NCBI GenBank assembly: GCA_900128585.1
Contig: LT642174.1
Location: 1 to 44,257, forward strand
Origin: Stramenopiles sp. TOSAG23-3
Lineage: Eukaryota > Sar
Length of the DNA: 44,257 bases
Direction: 5' to 3'
Shown here: positions 8,682 through 18,896 of the stretch, one piece after another
Layout: each line of letters begins with the position of its first letter
Numbering within the stretch: position 1 is the first letter of the stretch
Notes under the pieces: generated by a model
Told to the model about the DNA's origin: nothing
The model's input: the letters and a program-made list of their open reading frames with translations, nothing else
The model's database searches: none
Made by a program: the position numbers and the translations under genes

Positions 8682-11030
8682 ATGGTTGCGTTTGATATTA
8701 TTTTAACCGCCAAGGCTCTGGCACGGTCGGATGAGGTTAACATTTCGGTGACAAGGGTTATGGAGCTTTCTGCTGTGTACGAACTGCTGCTCCTCCTCCT
8801 GTCCGGAAAAGATGCCGAGACCTACAACATGTATGCGAAGCTCCCCCGGCCTGGACCGGTAGGGTCACCGAGCAACGCTATTAAGAGCTTGAAGCAGAAG
8901 AACAAACTGTCCAGCAGCCCCTCGGATGAAAGCAGCAGTTCGCGGTCAGAGAGCAAAACCGGGGAGGAGACGAAAGAGAACAATTTTTTTGACGGGTACG
9001 AGCTAGCGTTTGGGGCGTTTCTTACCCTGACGTCCGGACCTTTCGCAGCGCAAGTTCGAGCGGCAATGTGCGACAACCCGGAGAAGTACGAGCGCGCGTG
9101 GCGGTTGTTGCTTTTGTGCCCCGGTTCCGCGGCGAATTCGGGATTAAAGTATAGCCTTCACTTCATTGACGGTGGCCTGGGTGGCGGCGGTCAGGGGGGT
9201 AAAAACGTCAACGACCACATTATTGGCCGGTACCTTTCCAGGTTATACATATCATTTTTAGAAAATACTAACTACGCAGTTGTGTTTTTAGAGCAGGTCA
9301 ACAAATGGAATGTAACGCAGCACTTTTTTGAGCGACTACATCTTCCGTCGATGGCACGCTTCTTGGACTTTTTTTTAGACACGCCCACCAACGGTATCAA
9401 GCTTAAAATGGACGGGGGCATGTTGGCGGCAGCGCTCTTTGACGAGGACAAGGCCCTCACGACGTCGTACTTTATGCAAGGGGTTATGTCGAAACCAATG
9501 GAGTCGTCGACCCGAGTGAACGACATGTTGAAGGACCAGTTCTGTGAAAATGCTGACGTGGCAGAGAAGCTTGTCGGTTCCGTTTTTCGGAAACTAGGGA
9601 GTCCGCCGTCGGCAAGCCGCCAGTTGTGCCGTGGTTTGGATGTGTTGACTGCGATAGTCGAATCTCACGATGGGGGCTGTGTCAGTGTTGGCGAGGAGGA
9701 GTGGCAAGAGCATGATTGTGCTTTGGCGGCAATGCCGTTGTTCAAAATGATAGTTGATAAAGTCCCGTTCTGCGTCCAGGTACTGTTGGACCACATACTG
9801 GAGGGCGACGAGCAAGGAACGGACGGGGACGCGTTCATTATGCGCACGCCAAAGAAGAAGACGTCCACGACAAAAAAAACAGAAGATGACATCAGTAGCA
9901 TCCGCCTACCAGTCCACGTAATGCAAATTGCCAAGTTTCTCGTGTCGCTGGTCCGTTTGGAGTGCGCGTTTGTGGACAAGTACTTGCTCCAGCACAAGGT
10001 GCTCCAGGCGTTAGTTAGTTTGTTTTATTGCCACAAGGACAGCCCGATTTTGCTCGCGGCTATTTCCGGTACATTTACGTTTTTACTCTTGCATAAGCAC
10101 CCCGTAACGAACGAGCTGCAATCATATAGAAGGAAAAAGGGAGACAAATTACGGAGGGACTTGATAGACAATACCATATTTTTTTCCAACGCAACGACGA
10201 TGCTCGAAAGCAAGCGCACGAACCACACCGAAGACTCGTTTGGTTTCATGGTGCTTTTGCTTAACGTTTTGAAGCGTTCCAACGAAGAAATAAAAGACGA
10301 GGGCGTAAAGTCATGGATCAAGCAGCATTTGGAAAAGCACAACAAAATTGCGTTTGGAAAGCCCTCAGGACCATTTGATGTCCAAGAGTCCGAAGCAGTG
10401 GTGCAAGAAGTCCTTGCGTCCCCAAAGGCGGATGGTAACTTTGACTGCGATGGGTTCAAAATACAAACCGATGGGGAGATTACGATCGAGAGCCCTTTCA
10501 AAATAACAATGCGGGAAGATGACGAGCGACGGGCAATGGAAGAAAGCAAACGGAACGAGCAGTTGAAGCGGGTCAAGAAGAGAGTCGTGAATCAGGAGAA
10601 AGTGTCGAAGAAGGTGGCATCCGAGCGGCACTCCTCGCGCATGCAGCGGGCGAACAAACGAATGCAGGGTGGGTCGCTTAGCGACGACGAGGAAGAGGGT
10701 GGGATAGACCACCGGGAAGGCCGCCTGGGAAGAATGTTCTCGTCCCCTTCGGGGATGCCCTCTTCCCTCCCATCATTATCGTTCTCTTCGTCCGATGAAG
10801 AGAACGAGATTGATTTCGGTAGCGAAGAGCTTGCGGCGCACAACGATAGAATATTTCGACAACTCAGCAACGGCAGCACAAACAGCCTGGACAACGAAGA
10901 CGACACGCCTGGGTGGCATGCGGTGACGCCGAAAGGAAAGTCCCTCAGTAGCGCTGCCATTTTCGATACCCCTTCGCCGTACGGTTCAGGTGCGGACGTT
11001 TCATCGGGGGGAAGAGGAGACCATAAATAA
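8682..11030 (+). CDS. SAPS-family regulatory subunit of PP6/Sit4-type phosphatase
   Basis: A 782-residue alpha-helical protein. Three stretches follow the SAPS (PP6R/Sit4-associated) pattern in order: about residues 180-230 (YLSRLYISFLENTNYAVVF then MARFLDFFLDTP, as in 'VITFLKKKD...LMDLLLRLV'); about 285-330 (DMLKDQFCENADVAEKLVG then RGLDVLTAIVE, as in 'LLTALESQDCVEQLL...VLLTLLE'); and about 405-470 (IRLPVHVMQIAKFLVSLV then VLQALVSLFY, as in 'GNTRLHVVKLLASLL...LLDLFF'). These subunits scaffold and target the PP6/Sit4 catalytic phosphatase in cell-cycle and stress control. The extreme N-terminus typical of animal SAPS proteins is missing, so an upstream exon is possible, although ATG 8682 (AA-ATGG) is a fair start. 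The C-terminal third is disordered: a basic helix (about 610-680), acidic Ser/Asp/Glu clusters, and SSDEE motifs suited to CK2. The TAA stop lies inside AAATAAAAC. Family assignment is by pattern recall. Confidence 0.7.
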   Translation: MVAFDIILTAKALARSDEVNISVTRVMELSAVYELLLLLLSGKDAETYNMYAKLPRPGPVGSPSNAIKSLKQKNKLSSSPSDESSSSRSESKTGEETKENNFFDGYELAFGAFLTLTSGPFAAQVRAAMCDNPEKYERAWRLLLLCPGSAANSGLKYSLHFIDGGLGGGGQGGKNVNDHIIGRYLSRLYISFLENTNYAVVFLEQVNKWNVTQHFFERLHLPSMARFLDFFLDTPTNGIKLKMDGGMLAAALFDEDKALTTSYFMQGVMSKPMESSTRVNDMLKDQFCENADVAEKLVGSVFRKLGSPPSASRQLCRGLDVLTAIVESHDGGCVSVGEEEWQEHDCALAAMPLFKMIVDKVPFCVQVLLDHILEGDEQGTDGDAFIMRTPKKKTSTTKKTEDDISSIRLPVHVMQIAKFLVSLVRLECAFVDKYLLQHKVLQALVSLFYCHKDSPILLAAISGTFTFLLLHKHPVTNELQSYRRKKGDKLRRDLIDNTIFFSNATTMLESKRTNHTEDSFGFMVLLLNVLKRSNEEIKDEGVKSWIKQHLEKHNKIAFGKPSGPFDVQESEAVVQEVLASPKADGNFDCDGFKIQTDGEITIESPFKITMREDDERRAMEESKRNEQLKRVKKRVVNQEKVSKKVASERHSSRMQRANKRMQGGSLSDDEEEGGIDHREGRLGRMFSSPSGMPSSLPSLSFSSSDEENEIDFGSEELAAHNDRIFRQLSNGSTNSLDNEDDTPGWHAVTPKGKSLSSAAIFDTPSPYGSGADVSSGGRGDHK

Positions 11031-11093
11031 AACACTTTGAAAAAAAAATACAAGAGGAAGACGAGGCCATAAATACAACACTTTGAAAAAAAC
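11012..11093. repeat. Local duplication spanning the SAPS stop codon
   Basis: The last codons and stop of the SAPS gene (GACCATAAATAAAACACTTTG, split here as GACCATAAATAA then AACACTTTGAAAA at 11018-11046) are echoed about 48 bases downstream (GGCCATAAATACAACACTTT at 11065-11084). In the second copy the TAA is TAC, so only the first can terminate. It looks like a recent slippage duplication of the gene end. Confidence 0.7.
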
Positions 11094-11608
11094 AAATCGA
11101 AGACGAATATTAAAGAATTTTGCGTTTACATTAAGAAAATATTCTTCTTGGCTTCATAATTTCATATGATGATTGTCGTTCTATCAGTATGTGTTGTGCA
11201 TAGTGGCATCAGACTGACCTGAGCCCGGAGCCTGAGGCCTTTGAGTCATAACCTTAACATTAACCCTAATAGACAATACAGGGAACAGCATCACAATAAA
11301 AAAAAGAAGAAGCAAAAAAAAATAATATATATTTTGTTATTTTTATTACACTGCTGTATGCTGTATTTATATAAATAATTTTTTCTTCTTCTTTCTTCTT
11401 TTTTCTATCTTTCTTCTTCTCTTCTTCTTCGTTTGTTTTGTTTTGATGCGGAGTGAATGTGCACCGGTGTATATCGTATATGTATTATGGAAGAATTTGT
11501 AATACAAACAATTTAAAATAAAGAAATCAAATTCATGACGATTGGAAGAGCAAAACTGTTTTCATAAAAATATTAATACCTATATATTTTACTTGCATCT
11601 TTAAAACA
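11094..11608. other. AT-rich spacer
   Basis: No gene seen. It contains a short TTC tract (about 11383-11432) and ends in the AT-rich leader of the carboxypeptidase gene. A single TTAACCCTAA near 11262 resembles a telomere unit but is not repeated. Confidence 0.6.
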
Positions 11609-13099
11609 ATGCTTAACAAAATTTTACTCGCATGCTTGGTGTGCGCTGCGTCTCTGTACGTTGCGGAGAGTGCACTTGGGCCACAGAAAACGTTTATCCA
11701 CAAGGAGGACCTGCTGCACCCGGAGTGTGAAACTTCCCCGGGTCATTGTGGGGAACCGTTGGACCTTACGGAAACGATAAAGAATCATGGTATCAAGAAG
11801 GCGCGGGAGTTGTCAGAAGTCAAAGGTATTGGTAACATTACTTCTTACAGTGGTTTTTTTACCACAACCCAAGCGGCTGAGTTCACGAGAAAAATGTTTT
11901 ATTGGTATTTCCCCGCACAGAACGGAAACGCAAAAGCCCCACTACTCATTTGGCTACAGGGCGGACCAGGTGGTTCCAGCATGTTCGGCCTGTTCGCCGA
12001 AATGGGACCGTTGGAGCTAACGGAGGACCTACAAGTCACTCTGAGGGATTCCTCGTGGAACAAAGAGTACGCCATGATTTTCATCGACAACCCGGTCGGT
12101 GCTGGCTTCAGTTTTCCTTCGAACGATAAGGGCTACTGCAACAACACGAAAGAGTGCGTGGCATCGAACCTCTACTCGTTGCTCCAGCAATTTTACGTCA
12201 TGTTTCCAGAGCAAATGGAAAACCCTCTATTTGTCACTGGGGAATCTTATGGTGGGCACTACGTTCCGGCGATAAGCTATTACATTCACGAGCGGAACTT
12301 GGATTTAACGAAGTGCAACGGTCCGACCTTGTTGAACACTCCATGCCAAGCGTTGCCATTTCAAGGCATGGCCATTGGGGATGGCTGGATTGATCCTGTG
12401 AACCAGATGACCGGGTACCCAGGACTCCTCTACAATTTTGGATTGGTCGATGACAACCAATTGGTTAAAATCAAAGAGTACTGCGACTCGACGATCAACC
12501 TTATCAACAAGAATGAAATGAAGGAAGCATTCGACGTGTGGGACGAAATGCTCAACGGTGACGTGTACCCTTACCCCTCGTACTTTTTCAACGTAAGTGG
12601 CAGCGACGATTACGACAACATGTTGCGGACCCACGCGCCGACGGCATTTGGGCTTTATCCTAAATACTTGAACCAGCCAGAGGTGCGCCAACAGATTCAC
12701 GTAGGCAATGCCGTGTTTAACTCTGGGCATGAGTGCGAATTGCATCTCTTGAGTGACTTTCACGTTTCGTTCGCCGATGAATTGGTCACCCTCTTGGAGT
12801 ACGGAAAGTACAACATATTCTTGTACAGCGGCCAACTCGACATCATCATTGGCGCTCCATTGACCGAGGCCTTTTTGAAAGTGTTGCCATGGAGTGGAAA
12901 GGACGAATACCTGAATGCCCCCAAAACGGTGTGGCGAGTCGACCCAAGCGACGCCGAGGTTGCAGGTTACGTCAAGACCGTCGGGAAGTTTAGCTACATC
13001 ATTGTGCGCGGTGCTGGGCACATTGCGCCGTACGATCAGCCCCAACGGATGCTGGACATGATTCAAAAGTTTGTTTCGGGGGAGCCATTCAAGCCATAA
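11609..13099 (+). CDS. Secreted or lysosomal serine carboxypeptidase (peptidase family S10)
   Basis: A 496-residue protein with an N-terminal signal peptide (ILLACLVCAASLYVAESA). The S10 catalytic triad is present: Ser213 in GESYGGHYVPA, Asp411 in YSGQLDIIIG, and His471 in RGAGHIAPYDQP. The oxyanion-hole region reads WLQGGPGGSSMFGLFAEMGP, followed by DNPVGAGFSF. These enzymes remove C-terminal residues from peptides at acid pH in lysosome/vacuole or outside the cell. Layout and length resemble carboxypeptidase Y / vitellogenic-type (CPVL) members. N-glycosylation sequons occur at NIT, NNT and NVS. Start ATG at 11609 after AT-rich leader; stop TAA. Complete, intronless, nothing missing. Confidence 0.94.
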   Translation: MLNKILLACLVCAASLYVAESALGPQKTFIHKEDLLHPECETSPGHCGEPLDLTETIKNHGIKKARELSEVKGIGNITSYSGFFTTTQAAEFTRKMFYWYFPAQNGNAKAPLLIWLQGGPGGSSMFGLFAEMGPLELTEDLQVTLRDSSWNKEYAMIFIDNPVGAGFSFPSNDKGYCNNTKECVASNLYSLLQQFYVMFPEQMENPLFVTGESYGGHYVPAISYYIHERNLDLTKCNGPTLLNTPCQALPFQGMAIGDGWIDPVNQMTGYPGLLYNFGLVDDNQLVKIKEYCDSTINLINKNEMKEAFDVWDEMLNGDVYPYPSYFFNVSGSDDYDNMLRTHAPTAFGLYPKYLNQPEVRQQIHVGNAVFNSGHECELHLLSDFHVSFADELVTLLEYGKYNIFLYSGQLDIIIGAPLTEAFLKVLPWSGKDEYLNAPKTVWRVDPSDAEVAGYVKTVGKFSYIIVRGAGHIAPYDQPQRMLDMIQKFVSGEPFKP

Positions 13100-13543
13100 C
13101 ATGAAGAATGGTTGGGAACCAAAGCGTTTATCTTCTGATGTTTGAATTGGCGAGGACGTTGACACAAAAGTTTTTTTCTTGATTTTAAATTAAAAACAAA
13201 AAATTATTGGCTGTTTTTTATTTTTAGTAGTTAGTAAGTTACATACCATATCATACGTTAAATGATATTATACTATACATTAATTATACGTAAGATATGT
13301 AAGTAACTTTAAAAAAAAACTTTAAAAATCCTCGTGTACCGCGTTTTAAAATTAAATAATGGACTGAGATATTTAAAAACAAATTATATAGTGTGTATGC
13401 ATTAATATTCTTTAAAAAAACAGTAGTTCGTACGGGGTACGTTAAATTACATTTTGTGTTTCCCTTTTTATGTTATTTTGATGTTTGATTTCTTTTTTAC
13501 ACACAGGCCCAGGTTTCGATTTTACATGATTGTCCTGCGAAGC
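13100..13543. other. Spacer between convergent genes
   Basis: Holds the 3' flanks of the carboxypeptidase (+) and DM10 (-) genes. It is AT-rich with no ORF or repeat of note. Confidence 0.6.
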
Positions 13544-15133
13544 TTACTTCTTCGATATTGACGCTAGGTAATCCGCAGTGAACTGATCTGCACTGACCAA
13601 TTCAAACTCAAACTTGTTCAGAATAATGGTGCTTCCAGGCTGAAGGTCCATTGGCTGAACAAATTCTTCCCCATCATCACGCAAATACTTCCGTTTCATC
13701 AGGAAGCGCCCGCCGACGATACCACTATTTCGAATAGGGGGTTCGTACACACGCATCGTCTCGTCGTTGAGAAAATACGTGATAACGAATCTACGCATGG
13801 AATCGTCAGGGTTGTCTGTAATGAGCTTTGCAGTGTAACGAAGGACCATGCCATCCTTTCCGATAAATCGGTTGTAGTCTTTCTTCGGTTGCACAGGGAG
13901 CAAACGTTTCCAGTTCAAGTCGGAGTCGGCCTTGTCCCCGTAGCCGGTGTACGGTGGCGGCTGAAGTTCGGGGCGTTCGGCCTTGATGCCGTACATGAAT
14001 TCGTTTTCTGGTTGTTGAATACCATTTTGCTCGTAAAATGCCCTCGTCTTCGGGTCGATTGCCGTGATCTTCATCTTTCGACCAAAGATATCCAACGTCA
14101 TGCCAACGCGAAATTCATGCCACCTCCAGATTGCTCCTGGTCCATGGTGCTGCCCAACCTCTCGCTTGTGAAGTTCGAGGTACTGCGTGCAGTCCTTTAA
14201 AAGCCTTTCCCTTTGCAAAAGCCTTGGGAAGAATTCCATGCCGGAGTTCGCAACTTTGGACTGGATAATAGAGACTGTGTCGTTTGCCAGGAAGTAATTC
14301 ATGGAGAAGGACAAGTGGTCGCCAAAGAGGGTATTTGTATTGTCCCACGCAAGGGCGAATCGAAGGCTGTCCTGGTCGTAGGACAAGAACTTTTCGAAAC
14401 CTTTGCTATCGTGATAGTGCTTTCCGAGCGAGGCTTCCATGAACGTTTTCGCTGGGAACATTACCTTGCCGGCCCACTGCCTAGCTTTGTAGTCGACGCG
14501 GTCTAGCACTTCTGGCGCGGCCCGGTTGGGGGCCTGGTCAATTCCGTGATCAGCGTACCAGTTGCGCGTAAATTCATCGCACGCGTACAGCAGGAAGGTC
14601 TTTCCGTAGATGGTGACCATCTGACCAATCTTAAGGTCGGACTCGTCCATCGGGGATCCGTCCTCGCGCCGCACCGATGCACGGTTCAGAAATATCCCTT
14701 GGGGGAGGCCACTGTTCTCTTGCTTCGGTTCAGAAATTTCAATCGTCCCATCTTTCCGGAAGTACTTGACCTTGACCAAACGGATGCGTTCGTTTTCTAC
14801 TTGACTTTCGCTGATCGCTTCGCGGTAAAAACCGTTGAGGCACAATATTTCCTCCAAGTCTACGTTCTGCAGGTTGCTCCCGATGTTCGTGCTGGTCCGG
14901 GCAAACCGCTGAAAGCTCGGGTCCGCAATCTTCTGCTCTAATTACACCCCTGGAATGTTCTTTCCTTCCATGTTTGCAATGGTTGCGATGGATGCACCGC
15001 CTGCCTTGCGGTAGTACAATGTTTGCTTCAACGTCTTTGCAACTTGCTGGTTCGTTGCCCGGTTCCACCCGGGAATTTTTGGCAAATCGCCTGCACTCAC
15101 GTATTGCGTCGCTACAAGTTCTGGCGCTTGCAT
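13544..15133 (-). CDS. Triple-DM10 (EFHC/RIB72-type) axonemal protein with an in-frame TAA
   Basis: One frame spans the whole region but is interrupted by TAA at 14942-14944, giving 63 and 465 codons. The first part has the N-terminal signature of EFHC proteins (DLPKIPGW, then KQTLYYRKAGG). The second has three tandem DM10 domains. The first opens with LCLNGFYREAISESQ and has EISEPKQENSGLPQG; the second has SIIQSKVANSG; the third has YEPPIRNSGIVGGRF. EFHC1/2 and RIB72 are inner proteins of ciliary doublet microtubules. The protein ends right after the third DM10, so the EF-hand tail of animal EFHC is absent. Because both halves match the family, the stop is probably removed: a 39-nt GT-AG intron at 14909-14947 (GTGTAA...TTTCAG) or a 15-nt one at 14933-14947 both keep the frame. 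A nonsense mutation or assembly error is also possible. Start ATG 15133; stop TAA 13544-13546. Confidence 0.82.
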
Positions 15134-16031
15134 AGTTCGTGTGTTTTAATATGTGTTTTGCTTGAGAATAATAAAAGTGTTTACTTGGACCCTGTTGGTT
15201 CAATCGTTTGTTCTTCTTCCGCTTATCTAAACAGTCAATTGTGCTCTGAAACTACGATTCGTTAAAATAAAAAGAAACGTAAACGAATTGAAAACTATAC
15301 GAACTGAACTTAAGATCGTATATATATATTTACCAAACAAACATCTCAAACGATCATTGATTACTTCGTAATAATGTTTTTTTGAGGAGGCGCGAAGGAG
15401 GAGAAGATATAATAATGAAAGAAGAAGCAGCACCCCTTACATTAGCATAGCATCAACAAAAACAAAATGCCGTTTTGTGACTAAAATTTATACTAAAAAA
15501 ACAATATTAACATCACCACAGCATAAACAAATAAATAAAAAAGGAAATAGAAAATGATTTATTTTATGCCCTGATCGTTTCGGTTCGCATTGGGAATAAT
15601 TAATATAGATATAACATTGGCATAATAAATAAAAACCATCCCCCCCCAACGATTATATACAAATAGAACAGTGAAACTGTTGGAGATGGTATTATACTTG
15701 TATGTTGTATTTATTAATTCCTATTTAAAAAATAGAGATTCCATCCATCCATCGCGGTAAACAAACGGATAAATAAAATAATAAATAATATGAATGAATG
15801 ATGGATTATTAATTAAAATATATTTAAAATTAAAGAGAAAGGAAAGAAGAAGATATAGAAGAAGAGAAAGGGACTATATTATAATACGTAGAATTTAAAC
15901 TAGTCGTCTATGTATATATAAATAAAATGAGAAGGAGGGAGGACAGTGCAGGCCCTTCTTCGTCTTTTCAAAAATAAAAGCGGTTCAATTTTGTTGCAGG
16001 CAAGGTAAGGAATGGGCAACGGAGAGACGCA
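15134..16031. other. Spacer between divergent genes
   Basis: No gene seen. It is AT-rich with a C8 run (about 15644-15651) and a CCATCCATCCATC run near 15741. A TTGTTGCAGGCAAGG at about 15990-16006, shortly before the ATG at 16032, looks like a splice acceptor, so the downstream gene may have a 5' UTR intron. Confidence 0.5.
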
Positions 16032-17741
16032 ATGAGTAAACACAATGCAGCGACCCGGGCGTCCCGAAATTCCCCATATAACATTGATCAATACCACGAT
16101 CTCCACGGCAGGGAGAGATGGACCGGACTATTTAGTGAAAATGCAGTCACTGACGACTTCAATAGAGGAAACATGATCGTTGGTGATATTTTGGTTCGGG
16201 AGCAATCTGGGTCTCTGACCGATCCGTCAAAAACAAGTTTAGCGAGCGAAAGCACACTGTCCGTCCCCCCAATTTTCATCGCAGCAGTGCGGCATCGCTC
16301 CAATGATTCCGACGGGCGAGAACAAGGCTCGGTCGAGAACATTGAAAGAGAAATAGAAAAAACTAATGGGGTCCTCGATCGAGCATTTTTTTCTATAAAG
16401 AAGCGGGGTTTAAGCGCAGGAGAGAGCATTGTCGCGGAGCAGCTGGAGAGCAAGGAGGATGTGGATAGGGGCGTTGAGCGGTGGATCAAAAGCAATTATC
16501 GGGAAAGCATGCAAAATTCCCCACTTCATTTAAAGCCCGTTTTACACGGCATGAGAAAAAGGAGGGGTAATGGCGTGCGGCGCCCTCGGACCAGGGCAAA
16601 GTCTGGTGCGAAGATGCCGTACGGCTTGGTTCCGCCGGGGGTTGATATCAAGCGTCCCACGACGACGGCGACGGAGGTGAAGCCAAACAATAACGACAGA
16701 ATCTATACCACGCAATCAAAGCTAATCCAAAAATTTGGTGTCGACCTGTGGGGCAAGTACTACCAAGACGCGAAGAGGGCGCAAAAGAATAAGAAGAGGC
16801 GCGAAAAAGAGTCCAGGCGGAAGAAGTTCAAGTCGAAGCGGTCCAAAATATACGGAGAGCACAAGCATAAATCGGCGGCCAAGAGCAAACGGCGGCCGAA
16901 ATGTCCGTCACCTGCCCAGCCCTTCATGCCTGTACTCGATTCACGCCGCCCTATGACATCTCAAGAAATCGGGATAGAACCTTCAGGCTTCAGCAATTCG
17001 ACCCATCACCAGCGCTCCAGCATTTCCAGCCTCTCTAGTGCCACTCGAAGCAAAGTGCTGCGGCGGGCACGAACTAGTCACGGTGTAATAAGTGGTGGCT
17101 CCTCACTTTCCTCTCGGGGGCCCGAGAGTGTATTCAACCTTAAAATGGCCGGGCTGCACCTCCCCAACGACGCAAGGAGAAAAGAGAGCGACTTTGAAAA
17201 GAGAGTACGGAAGAAGAGGGACAGGCAGCAAAAGGTAAACTACAAAATCGAGTTGCAGACCCTGCAAAATCGTGTGAAGCAGCTGGAAATCGTTCTGTTG
17301 GAGGATAAATTGAAGAGGGAAAGCCAGAGCACACGAAAGAAGCCGAAGCGAAAGAAAAAAGGGAATTACAAAGCAAAAGAGCGGCTGATGAAGAAAAAAA
17401 TGTTTGTGGAATTGGCCCCGTTTAAAAAGAGTGCTACGTCTGCCACCACGGCCATGGCTGCGGCGTTGGCAGCAGCTGCATCGGCGGAACGATTTGATAT
17501 GGCCGCATCTAGGTTGGAGGACACCCTCGGGGAATTGGGAATGGACGACGAGTTGGCAACGACGTGCGCCCGTGCAGTAGACCGGGCTGCCAAAGTTGCT
17601 GGAAAAGCCATCAATGCTGCGTCCACTGCGGTGTCAGTTGCCGCGTCGTTGCAAAACAACCCACACACGCATGAAATGTTCACTTACGCCGGTGATGAGG
17701 AGCGCATGATGAGTTTAGAAAATTATTCCTTCCTGAAATAA
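16032..17741 (+). CDS. Unknown basic coiled-coil protein with Ala-rich C-terminus
   Basis: A 569-residue protein that I do not recognise. Residues 1-240 are mixed and probably disordered, apart from a charged helix at about 100-160. Residues about 245-290 are extremely basic (KRAQKNKKRREKESRRKKF and KSKRSK), suited to binding nucleic acid, acidic protein surfaces or microtubules, or to nuclear import. Residues about 385-430 form a short coiled coil (KIELQTLQNRVKQLEIVLLE). Residues about 470-560 are Ala-rich helices (TTAMAAALAAAASAERF). There is no signal peptide or membrane span. It is transcribed divergently from the DM10 axonemal gene about 900 bases away, which only weakly hints at a cytoskeletal role. 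Start ATG 16032 in CGCA-ATGAG context; the TAA stop overlaps an AAATAAA. Confidence 0.75.
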   Translation: MSKHNAATRASRNSPYNIDQYHDLHGRERWTGLFSENAVTDDFNRGNMIVGDILVREQSGSLTDPSKTSLASESTLSVPPIFIAAVRHRSNDSDGREQGSVENIEREIEKTNGVLDRAFFSIKKRGLSAGESIVAEQLESKEDVDRGVERWIKSNYRESMQNSPLHLKPVLHGMRKRRGNGVRRPRTRAKSGAKMPYGLVPPGVDIKRPTTTATEVKPNNNDRIYTTQSKLIQKFGVDLWGKYYQDAKRAQKNKKRREKESRRKKFKSKRSKIYGEHKHKSAAKSKRRPKCPSPAQPFMPVLDSRRPMTSQEIGIEPSGFSNSTHHQRSSISSLSSATRSKVLRRARTSHGVISGGSSLSSRGPESVFNLKMAGLHLPNDARRKESDFEKRVRKKRDRQQKVNYKIELQTLQNRVKQLEIVLLEDKLKRESQSTRKKPKRKKKGNYKAKERLMKKKMFVELAPFKKSATSATTAMAAALAAAASAERFDMAASRLEDTLGELGMDDELATTCARAVDRAAKVAGKAINAASTAVSVAASLQNNPHTHEMFTYAGDEERMMSLENYSFLK

Positions 17742-18262
17742 AAAGAGGAGCTTCATTCTTTATAGTACAGTTCATTTTGTATTCTAATGTGTTTTGGGAT
17801 AGGGACATATATTACATAGACATATCATTGGATTGGTTTCCAAAATAATTTTAAAATGCGACATGACAACATGACAACATGACTCATCACTTGGATTATG
17901 AACCTTTAATGATGATGTTTATAAGATGGTGTGTCCTCGTTAATTTAATGCAATCAAATAGATATTAATTGTACTTGTATTATTGTACATTACGGCTTCA
18001 GCTAAACGAAGAAGCCAGTTTATTTCGCCTTGTATTTTATGAAAAAAAAGGGGGGGATCTCATGATTTCATCTGTCGTCTGCTCGTGTCTGTATTAAATA
18101 TTAAATACTGCATGCAAAACAAATGACTAAAAAATAATATTTATAAAGATAGATAATTGGGACCATATATCACATCTTGTGTATTATATTCATTGTATAT
18201 GGAAAGTTGGGGTCATTAATTTAATTTAAAATATGCATTCTTCTGGATAGGATAGGATTCGT

Positions 18263-18450
18263 AGATAAGGAAAGAAGGAAAGAAAGAAGGAAAGAAAGTA
18301 GGAAAGAAAGAAGGAAAGAAAGAAGGAAAGAAAGAAGGAATAAGAAAGAAAGAAGGAAAGAAGGAAAGAAAGAAAGTAAGAAAGAAGGAAAGAAAGAAGG
18401 AAAGAAAGAAGGAAAGAAAGAAGGAAAGAAAGAAAGAAGGAAGGACACTT
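18263..18450. repeat. (GGAAAGAAAGAA)n polypurine tract
   Basis: About 190 bases of purine only, apart from single T interruptions, built mainly on a 12-base GGAAAGAAAGAA period. On the opposite strand it gives the Ser/Phe/Leu ORFs around 18221-18471, which are artefacts. Confidence 0.88.
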
Positions 18451-18489
18451 GGGATTTATTTCTACACCCACCGAAGTCTAGAAAGAAGG

Positions 18490-18514
18490 ACGATAGGATA
18501 GGATAGGATAGGAT
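18490..18514. repeat. (GATAG)n short tandem repeat
   Basis: Four to five GATAG units. Two more occur at 18246-18256 just before the GAAA tract, so the purine tract is bracketed by the same pentamer. Confidence 0.75.
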
Positions 18515-18869
18515 TGGGTATGTAGGTATATAATACAGTACAGTGTACAGTTTTTAAACTAAGAAGGAAGGAAGATTTCTTGGAGTTGGTTTGAAGGAAG
18601 GAGCTGCCTTGAACCAACTGATATGCTGATATGATATATAACTGATTATGATTGATTGCTATATTTATTAAAAAATCACAACAACATCCAGAATGCCTAA
18701 TTAAATACTTCTACTTAACCTATGCTGTGTAAGGTAAGGTAAATTATCATAATCACAAAATTCTTCTGTAGTTAGTAGGAATGATGGAATAGACAACACA
18801 AACAAATAGTGATAATTTTTACTAACAGTCGTTCCTTCCGTTCGTTAAAGGAAGTAGGAACTTTATCCT

Positions 18870-18896
18870 TGAGAGCACGTGGTGTCCCAGCTCTCA
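18870..18896. promoter_or_regulatory. Possible promoter hairpin containing CACGTG
   Basis: TGAGAGC (18870-18876) pairs with GCTCTCA (18890-18896) around a 13-base loop. A CACGTG palindrome, the core site of many bHLH/bZIP factors, lies at its edge (18876-18881). It is about 115 bases upstream of the ATG at 19009. Role inferred from position only. Confidence 0.3.

Noticed and set aside
11255-11275. Telomere-like TTAACCCTAA
   Set aside because: A single unit without tandem copies, expected by chance in AT-rich DNA.
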